This document shows positions 1 to 5,098 of a stretch of 5,098 nucleotides of DNA, piece by piece; position 1 is the first letter of the stretch; every line of letters starts with the position of its first letter. The notes under the pieces are model-generated. The model did no database searches and had not been told where the DNA came from. It saw only the letters and a list, made by a program, of their open reading frames with translations. The DNA lies in NCBI GenBank assembly GCA_913020625.1, contig CAJVZX010000050.1:1-5098 (forward strand). Direction: 5' to 3'. This DNA comes from an uncultured Pelagibacterales bacterium (GTDB lineage: Bacteria; Pseudomonadota; Alphaproteobacteria; Pelagibacterales; Pelagibacteraceae). The position numbers were made by a program, and so were the translations under genes.

Positions 1-1
1 G

Positions 2-31
2 GTGATTCTATCACAAAATTTACCAAATTGA
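2..31 (+). CDS. Possible 3' end of an upstream gene (partial)
   Basis: The frame from base 2 encodes nine residues (VILSQNLPN) and ends in TGA at 29-31, three bases before the ATG of the DUF4007 gene. Such spacing is typical of operon neighbours, and the other two junctions in this operon are equally tight. The protein cannot be identified from nine residues. In Ssp loci a cysteine desulfurase (SspA) is one candidate neighbour, but nothing here shows it. A competing possibility is the frame starting at base 1, which stays open to a TGA at 139-141 and would overlap the DUF4007 gene deeply. The short frame is preferred only because it gives compact spacing. Confidence 0.3.
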   Translation: MILSQNLPN

Positions 32-34
32 ACT

Positions 35-955
35 ATGCTTCGAGGACCTTTAGGAAAAGAAAAATACAAACCGAAATTTTCAGGGCACGATACCTTCCCA
101 TTCAGATATGCGTGGTTAACAAAGATTGTCCATTACCTTGAAACAGGAAATGTAAAAAAAATTAAAAAATTTGAAAAAAATATACTAAACGTCATGGTGG
201 ATTTTGGTGTGGGCATTAATATGGTGAAGTCCATCAGACATTGGTCGGTTATGACAAAAGTTTGTGATAAAAATTTTAAACTTACAGATTTTGGCAAGCT
301 TATTTTCTCGAAAAAAAAATCATTAGATCCTTATTTAGAAAAATCTGAAACGTTATGGTTATTGCATTGGATGCTTGCAAGCAATCAATATTTAACCACC
401 TGGTTTTATATTTTTAATTATCATCAATCAATTATTATTAACCGCGAACAATTATTAAATGATATTCTATCTGTAATTAAATTCTCAAAATGGAAAGGAA
501 TTAGTCCTAATACGATTAAAAGAGATCTCGATTGCTTTTTACGCACTTACACAGTTAGTCATAAAAAAGGGGAGGTCACCGAAGATAGCATTGAGTGTCC
601 TTTAGCAGAACTAGGACTCATTACTTCTACCTATTCTAAAAATGAATTTGAAATTCAAAGAGGACCTAAATCAAGCTTAACTGATAAAATTTTTGAATTT
701 GCTCTAAATGATTATTGGTCAAAACAAAAAAACCAAATCATTACCTTTGAAAAACTTATGTATGATTATGGTTCTCCAGGTAAAGTCTTTCAGTTAGATG
801 AAAAATCTTTAGACATTTATTTAGAAAAACTTGAAGCTTCAACACGAGGAGGCTTTCAGTTTAATAAAGGAGCGGGTGGTTTAAGACAAATTACGAAAGT
901 TGAAAATGTTTCAACCACCCAATTAATTAGAAATTGTTATAAAAAGGTTGCTTAA
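35..955 (+). CDS. sspB: DUF4007 family protein, SspB-like phosphorothioation nickase
   Basis: This 306-residue protein appears to be a full-length DUF4007 protein. Motifs seen, in order: FSGHDTFPFRYAWL (15-28), the family hallmark; VDFGVGINMVKSIRHW (55-70); LDPYLEKSETLWLLHW (97-112); RDLDCFLRTY (163-172); ECPLAELGLI (187-196); and YGSPGKVFQLDE (245-256). There is no signal peptide or membrane segment, so it should be cytoplasmic. In the characterised Ssp system the DUF4007 protein SspB is a DNA-nicking enzyme needed for single-stranded phosphorothioation. That role is inferred here from family and neighbours; I cannot assign catalytic residues. The ATG at 35 is the only plausible start: a stop lies at 29-31 and there is no ATG, GTG or TTG between it and the hallmark motif. 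No Shine-Dalgarno sequence precedes it. Its TAA overlaps the ATG of the ATPase gene by one base. DUF4007 proteins also occur in other defence-associated cassettes, so the exact system is less certain than the family. Confidence 0.82.
   Translation: MLRGPLGKEKYKPKFSGHDTFPFRYAWLTKIVHYLETGNVKKIKKFEKNILNVMVDFGVGINMVKSIRHWSVMTKVCDKNFKLTDFGKLIFSKKKSLDPYLEKSETLWLLHWMLASNQYLTTWFYIFNYHQSIIINREQLLNDILSVIKFSKWKGISPNTIKRDLDCFLRTYTVSHKKGEVTEDSIECPLAELGLITSTYSKNEFEIQRGPKSSLTDKIFEFALNDYWSKQKNQIITFEKLMYDYGSPGKVFQLDEKSLDIYLEKLEASTRGGFQFNKGAGGLRQITKVENVSTTQLIRNCYKKVA
944..947 (+). promoter_or_regulatory. Ribosome binding site of the ATPase gene
   Basis: AAGG, at the end of an A-rich run, lies seven bases before the ATG at 955, within the last codons of the DUF4007 gene. 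It is a weak Shine-Dalgarno match at good spacing. With the TAATG stop/start overlap it supports the start at 955 and reinitiation by ribosomes finishing the upstream gene. Confidence 0.5.
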
Positions 956-3900
956 TGGATTTGTTTACTCATTCTGATTTTAGTATTAATCGTCATTTTC
1001 AGCGATCTATCAGAATTGATAATAATATATCGAAAGAGTTTTTAGAATATTTCATTCTACATGATACGGGAAAAAAAGTTTTAAACCAAATTGCAAATTC
1101 TTTAACCACTACTAATCAATGTGCTTTTACATTAACGGGCCCTTATGGAACTGGAAAATCCTCGCTTGCTCTATATCTGCAGGCTTTGATTAGCGATAAT
1201 AACAAAATAAAAAAGCTAGCTCTTAATAAAAGCAAGTTCAGTGCAAAAAGCAGCTTTGCAAAAGTTTTTTTAGCCAGGAAAAAATGGTTTGTCCTAAAAC
1301 TGATTGGATCGAAAAACGATCCAGCGCAAGCATTTGCTGAAACTATCAATCAAACTGTTAAAAAAAGTTGGATCTCAAAAGGTATCCCTTCTGCATTAAA
1401 AACTAAAACAAAACCAACTGTGGCAGGAGTTATTAAAGGATTGACTAATTTAACCCTAGAACTTCATAAGAAAAAATATGGTCTATTAGTGGTGACTGAT
1501 GAGATGGGAAAATATTTAGAGTATGTTTCTGGTGTTGGATCTGACATAAATTTATTTCAAGAAATTGCAGAAAATTTTTCAAATCTAAAGCTTAAAAAAC
1601 AAGGATTTCCTTTATTTATTGGGGTACTTCACCAGCCGATGGAAGAATATGCCTCAGCTTTAGGACGTTCTGTTCAAGAAGATTGGCAAAAAGTTCAAGG
1701 CCGATTTGAAGATATTCCCTTTTCAATTAATTCAGAGGAAGCGGTTAACCTAATTGCTAAAGCGATAAATCGCAAATCTAAAGCAAATGGTAAAATTAAA
1801 AACTTGAGCAGAACTATTGGAAAATTAATCAATGGAGGTAAATCGAATTCATCTCTAATAAATACTATTTCACAATGTTACCCGTTACATCCATTGGTAT
1901 CTTTATTATTAAGCCCTCTATCAAAACAACGGTTTAGTAATAACGAAAGGAGTATATTTTCTTTTTTAAACTCTGGTGAGCCAAACGGTTTTCTTCATTT
2001 TTTGAAAAATTCAAATTCCAAAAAAGAAAATCTTTATACTTTAGATAAACTTTTTGATTATTTACAAATTAATTTAGAACCCAGCATTCTGGTTTCCAAC
2101 ATTGGCCATGCTTGGTCAGAAGCAACCGAGGCAATAAGAAGGGCAGAGGTGACCGATGATAACAACGGTATTAAAATTGCAAAAGCTATGGCTCTAATTG
2201 ATTTATTTGGAAAAAATCTATCTTTGTTTTCTTCAAAAGAGATTTTAACAAATATCCTAGATAAAGAAAAAATAGATATAACTAAAACGCTTACAGCGCT
2301 AGAAAATAAAAAAATAATTATTTATAGAAAATTCAAAAAAGCATATTCGCTATTTTCTGGTTCCGATATTAATTTAGATGAAGTAGTAGAAGTAAATAAA
2401 TCTAAAATTTCTGGTGATGCCGATCTTGTTTTATCACAACTTCCATCGCTTCAGCCCGTAGTAGCAAAAAAGCATTTTCATAAAACAGGAACACAAAGAA
2501 TCTATCAAAAGTTTTGTATTGTTCTTAACGATGTAAAAAAAGCAGTTGATCGCATAATGCTGTTAGAAACTTCAAAAGTTAGTGCAGGAATGTTTATTTT
2601 TTTAATTCAATCTAAGGAAGATTCCAAAAAAGAATTCATAGAAAAATTCAATGAATTATCTAGAATTAGATTTCCCAAACCAGTGATTCTAGGATACTCA
2701 AAAAATTATAAAGAATTTTTTAATTATGCTTTAGAACTAGCGGCCCTTAAGCGAGTCAAATCTACAATCACGGCAATCGAAAGTGATGCAGTTGCAAAAA
2801 AAGAATTAAACGCAAGGATGTCAGCTTATCAAAATTTACTATTTAATTCACTTACCCAAAACTTTGAAGATGCAATATGGCTGTTTAACAATCAAAAGAT
2901 TAAAGGAGATAATCTTTCAATTATTGCATCGAATGTAAGCGACGAAATGTTTTATTTAGCTCCAATCATCCACAACGAACTTGTTAATCGGGATAAATTA
3001 TCAACAATTTCAATGCAGGGAAGCACTAATCTCATTAGTCGAATTTTTAATCATGCTGATAAAGAAAATTTAGAAATGATTGGTCATCCACCTGAATTTG
3101 GAATTTATTTAAGCCTTATTAAGAAGCATCACTTGCATAAAAAAACAAAGAATGGCTTTGAGTTTTGTGCACCTCAGAAAAAAGAAGGTAATCTGTATAA
3201 GCTGTTTGAGGTTTTTAATAAAACTATTAAAGAAAAAAAAGATCCTGTTCCACTAAATGAAATTTATAATTTATTTTCAAAAGCACCTTTTGGTATAAAA
3301 TCGGGTTTACTTCCCTTATTGGCTGCAACTTTTTTTAAAGTTAACGAGGGGTCTTTGGCGTTTTACAACGTTGATGAAAATAAAATAGAGTCTCTTGTCA
3401 CAGATTATGACCCTAGGGTTTGTGAAAAATTTGTACAAATTCCAGAAGATTTAAAGATTATGTATGTCCGCATTCAAGGCGAAAAACAAAAAATTTTAGA
3501 TGTTTTTAAAGCATATGTGGAAAAACGTTTTTTAAATAACAAAACGATCAAAAATCCAACTCCGTTACAAATATTAAAACCCATTGTTCTCAAGGCTTAC
3601 AATCTTCCGGCTTTTGCAAGAAAAACGCGTCAGTTCAAGGATAAACGTGTGTTGATGCTGAGAGATGAATTATTGAGTACGCAGAATCCTTTTGAACTTT
3701 TGTACAAAAAAATTCCGGAAATTTGTGAGACACAAGACCCTGACGAATTAATCAAGAAATTTGATAAAATTTGGTCTCAACTCGATAAAGTTTTTGAAGA
3801 AATGATTGAGCAATTTAAGCAAGTCATTTTAAAAGTGTTTCAATCGGATCCGAATACCTCTGATATAGATTTTGCAACAATCAAAGAAATGTCAAAAAAA

Positions 3901-4338
3901 ATAGGACCTAAAGATCCATTTTCTGCAAAAATTAATGAATTAAAAAATGAAAATGCGTGGATTGAACAGATTGTTTCTTTTTCCGCAAATAAACCGGCAA
4001 ACGAGTGGAATGACAAAGACTTTCATGAGGCGGTATTAAAAATAGAAGAAATGGTAAGACACTTTATCACGTCCTATCGCTTATATACATTGAGGGAAAA
4101 GCATTCAGATACCAAGATTATAGATATTGCTATTTTTGAAGGGCAAAGACCCGAAAGATCTTCAAAATTTTATAAATTTAAAACCGATAGCAGTTCGGTT
4201 GAAAAAGTAACGGAAGACGTAATGAAATTTTTAGAAGATAAAAAGCTCACAGAGTCTGAAAAAGGAGAAGTGGTTTTAAAAGTACTTAAAAAAATAATGA
4301 ATTTTGGTGATTCTTCTAAAGGAAAAATGAAAGCATGA
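955..4338 (+). CDS. sspC: Large P-loop ATPase, SspC-like
   Basis: The 1127-residue protein is an AAA-like P-loop ATPase. Walker A is GPYGTGKS (62-69) with lysine K68. Walker B is GLLVVTDE (176-183) with D182 and E183. A strand followed by HQPMEEYA (226-233) and then KVQGRFEDIPF (246-256), with R250 as a possible arginine finger, completes the ATPase core. YPLHPLV (309-315) and NNERSIFSFL (329-338) follow. Residues about 405-475 look like a winged-helix segment ending in YRKFKKAYSLFSGSD. A later block around KAPFGIKSGLLPLL (776-789) and NEWNDKDF (1016-1023) is also typical of this defence-associated ATPase family. The tail is helical and charged. No membrane segment is visible. In Ssp systems SspC is the ATPase required for phosphorothioation, presumably coupling ATP hydrolysis to DNA access by the nickase and sulfur-transfer enzyme; its mechanism here is inferred. 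The gene is sandwiched by overlaps with both neighbours. The function of residues after about 480 cannot be read from motifs. Related ATPases occur in other defence loci, so the name depends on context. Confidence 0.8.
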   Translation: MDLFTHSDFSINRHFQRSIRIDNNISKEFLEYFILHDTGKKVLNQIANSLTTTNQCAFTLTGPYGTGKSSLALYLQALISDNNKIKKLALNKSKFSAKSSFAKVFLARKKWFVLKLIGSKNDPAQAFAETINQTVKKSWISKGIPSALKTKTKPTVAGVIKGLTNLTLELHKKKYGLLVVTDEMGKYLEYVSGVGSDINLFQEIAENFSNLKLKKQGFPLFIGVLHQPMEEYASALGRSVQEDWQKVQGRFEDIPFSINSEEAVNLIAKAINRKSKANGKIKNLSRTIGKLINGGKSNSSLINTISQCYPLHPLVSLLLSPLSKQRFSNNERSIFSFLNSGEPNGFLHFLKNSNSKKENLYTLDKLFDYLQINLEPSILVSNIGHAWSEATEAIRRAEVTDDNNGIKIAKAMALIDLFGKNLSLFSSKEILTNILDKEKIDITKTLTALENKKIIIYRKFKKAYSLFSGSDINLDEVVEVNKSKISGDADLVLSQLPSLQPVVAKKHFHKTGTQRIYQKFCIVLNDVKKAVDRIMLLETSKVSAGMFIFLIQSKEDSKKEFIEKFNELSRIRFPKPVILGYSKNYKEFFNYALELAALKRVKSTITAIESDAVAKKELNARMSAYQNLLFNSLTQNFEDAIWLFNNQKIKGDNLSIIASNVSDEMFYLAPIIHNELVNRDKLSTISMQGSTNLISRIFNHADKENLEMIGHPPEFGIYLSLIKKHHLHKKTKNGFEFCAPQKKEGNLYKLFEVFNKTIKEKKDPVPLNEIYNLFSKAPFGIKSGLLPLLAATFFKVNEGSLAFYNVDENKIESLVTDYDPRVCEKFVQIPEDLKIMYVRIQGEKQKILDVFKAYVEKRFLNNKTIKNPTPLQILKPIVLKAYNLPAFARKTRQFKDKRVLMLRDELLSTQNPFELLYKKIPEICETQDPDELIKKFDKIWSQLDKVFEEMIEQFKQVILKVFQSDPNTSDIDFATIKEMSKKIGPKDPFSAKINELKNENAWIEQIVSFSANKPANEWNDKDFHEAVLKIEEMVRHFITSYRLYTLREKHSDTKIIDIAIFEGQRPERSSKFYKFKTDSSSVEKVTEDVMKFLEDKKLTESEKGEVVLKVLKKIMNFGDSSKGKMKA
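4318..4323 (+). promoter_or_regulatory. Ribosome binding site of the PAPS reductase-like gene
   Basis: AAAGGA lies inside the final codons of the ATPase gene, 11 bases before the ATG at 4335. The spacing is slightly long but usable. An ATG also occurs at 4327, but it is followed by AAAGCATGA and terminates at once in its own frame (the ATPase frame), so 4335 is the real start. Confidence 0.45.
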
Positions 4339-5098
4339 AAGAACGACACGTACTAGGTTTGAGTGGGGGAAAAGATTCAGCGGCATTGGCAGTCCACATG
4401 AGTGAAAAATATCCAAGTATTCCTATCGAATATTATTTCACCGATACCGGCTATGAACTTAAAGAGACATATAAATTTTTAGATAAACTTAAAACTCGTC
4501 TTAGCCGACCTATTAAATATATCCAACCAAAAAACACTTTTGACTATTATATGAAAAAATATAATAATTTTTTACCCTCAGCTAGAGCGCGCTGGTGTAC
4601 CGTTACAATGAAATTAAAGCCCCTTGAAGATTGGATAGCACCCTCCTTGAAAGAAGGAACTCAAATTTATACATATATTGGAATAAGATACGATGAACGA
4701 GGTCGAGTAGGTTACAAACCTACCAATCCTTTAATCAAAGCAAAATTTCCTTTCGTTAATGACTGCATTGATCGCGAGGCCGTGATTGATATTTTAGAAA
4801 CTTCAGGTTTAGGAATGCCGGATTATTATAAATGGAGATCAAGAAGTGGTTGTCAGTTTTGCTTCTTTCAGAGAAAAATTGAGTGGCTCGGCTTAAAAAA
4901 AAATCATCCCGAGCAATTTAACTATGCAAAAAGCCTAGAAAAAACAGCAGAAAAAAACCAAAGCCCGTTTACCTGGATGCATGAAGAAAGTCTAACAGAA
5001 CTTGAAAAACCAGAAAGAGCAGAGGCGATTAAAAAAGATTATCAAAAACAACTTGAAAGATTAAAAAGAAAAAAAATGGAAAAATTAAATAACAATCC
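4335..5098 (+). CDS. sspD: PAPS reductase/ATP-pyrophosphatase family protein, SspD/DndC-like (3' partial)
   Basis: The frame is open for 254 codons to the window edge with no stop, so the C-terminus is missing. Near the N-terminus LSGGKDS (9-15) is the PP-loop that binds ATP and releases pyrophosphate, followed by YYFTDTGYE (33-41), the usual second strand of this fold. RWCTVTMKLKP (86-96), GIRYDE (116-121) and SGCQFC (171-176) follow the DndC/PAPS reductase pattern. Cysteines C88, C144, C173 and C176 could ligate an iron-sulfur cluster, as known for DndC; this quartet is my inference. The family role is to adenylate a substrate and transfer sulfur; in Ssp systems SspD does this to the DNA backbone using sulfur mobilised by a cysteine desulfurase. 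The end of the visible part is lysine-rich and helical, suggesting the stop is not far off. The start overlaps the ATPase stop as ATGA, implying coupled translation. True assimilatory PAPS reductase (CysH) is unlikely given the neighbours and the absence of any sulfate-assimilation gene. Confidence 0.85.
   Translation, partial: MKERHVLGLSGGKDSAALAVHMSEKYPSIPIEYYFTDTGYELKETYKFLDKLKTRLSRPIKYIQPKNTFDYYMKKYNNFLPSARARWCTVTMKLKPLEDWIAPSLKEGTQIYTYIGIRYDERGRVGYKPTNPLIKAKFPFVNDCIDREAVIDILETSGLGMPDYYKWRSRSGCQFCFFQRKIEWLGLKKNHPEQFNYAKSLEKTAEKNQSPFTWMHEESLTELEKPERAEAIKKDYQKQLERLKRKKMEKLNNN

Noticed and set aside
1..141. Frame from base 1 open to TGA at 139-141, as a possible upstream gene overlapping the DUF4007 gene.
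   Set aside because: It would overlap the conserved FSGHDTFPFRYAWL region by over 100 bases, and its translation shows no family motif; the frame ending at 31 gives normal operon spacing.
1143..1349. A 68-codon minus-strand open frame opposite the ATPase gene.
   Set aside because: It lies wholly inside the ATPase gene opposite the Walker A region, has no recognisable motif, and is best explained as a shadow of the real coding frame.
4305..4313. GGTGATTCT occurs at 4305-4313 and also at bases 1-9, suggesting a direct repeat flanking the operon.
   Set aside because: Nine bases is short, the second copy is inside the end of the ATPase gene rather than at a boundary, and the flanking bases do not match; likely chance.
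4335..5098. Assimilatory PAPS reductase (CysH) of sulfate metabolism.
   Set aside because: The PP-loop family is shared, but the gene is coupled to a DUF4007 gene and a large ATPase, and its SGCQFC and RWCT motifs fit the DndC/SspD group better.

Overview
The window is an A+T-rich stretch of bacterial DNA filled almost end to end by three tightly packed plus-strand genes. The base composition, many poly-A tracts and lysine/asparagine/isoleucine-rich proteins point to a low-GC bacterium or a low-GC accessory island. TAA and TGA both serve as stops, so the standard bacterial code fits. Nothing seen here allows a genus assignment.

Layout: bases 1-34 are a short leader that probably holds the last codons of an upstream gene (in-frame TGA at 29-31). 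Next come a 306-residue DUF4007 protein (35-955), a 1127-residue P-loop ATPase (955-4338), and a PAPS reductase/ATP-pyrophosphatase family protein that starts at 4335 and runs off the right edge without a stop. The junctions are TAATG (1-base overlap) and ATGA (4-base overlap), so the three genes are almost certainly one co-transcribed, translationally coupled operon. No promoter, terminator, RNA gene, mobile element or CRISPR array was found.

DUF4007 protein, large ATPase and DndC-like sulfur-transfer enzyme, in this order, match the sspB-sspC-sspD core of Ssp-type DNA phosphorothioation. In the characterised Ssp system a cysteine desulfurase (SspA) supplies sulfur, SspD activates and transfers it using ATP, SspB nicks DNA, and SspC is an ATPase needed for modification. 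Together they place a phosphorothioate in one DNA strand. A separate effector (SspE, or SspFGH in other loci) uses the mark to discriminate against phage. This window shows only the modification half. The desulfurase and the restriction effector, if present, lie outside it. The assignment rests on motifs read by eye and gene order, with no database search.
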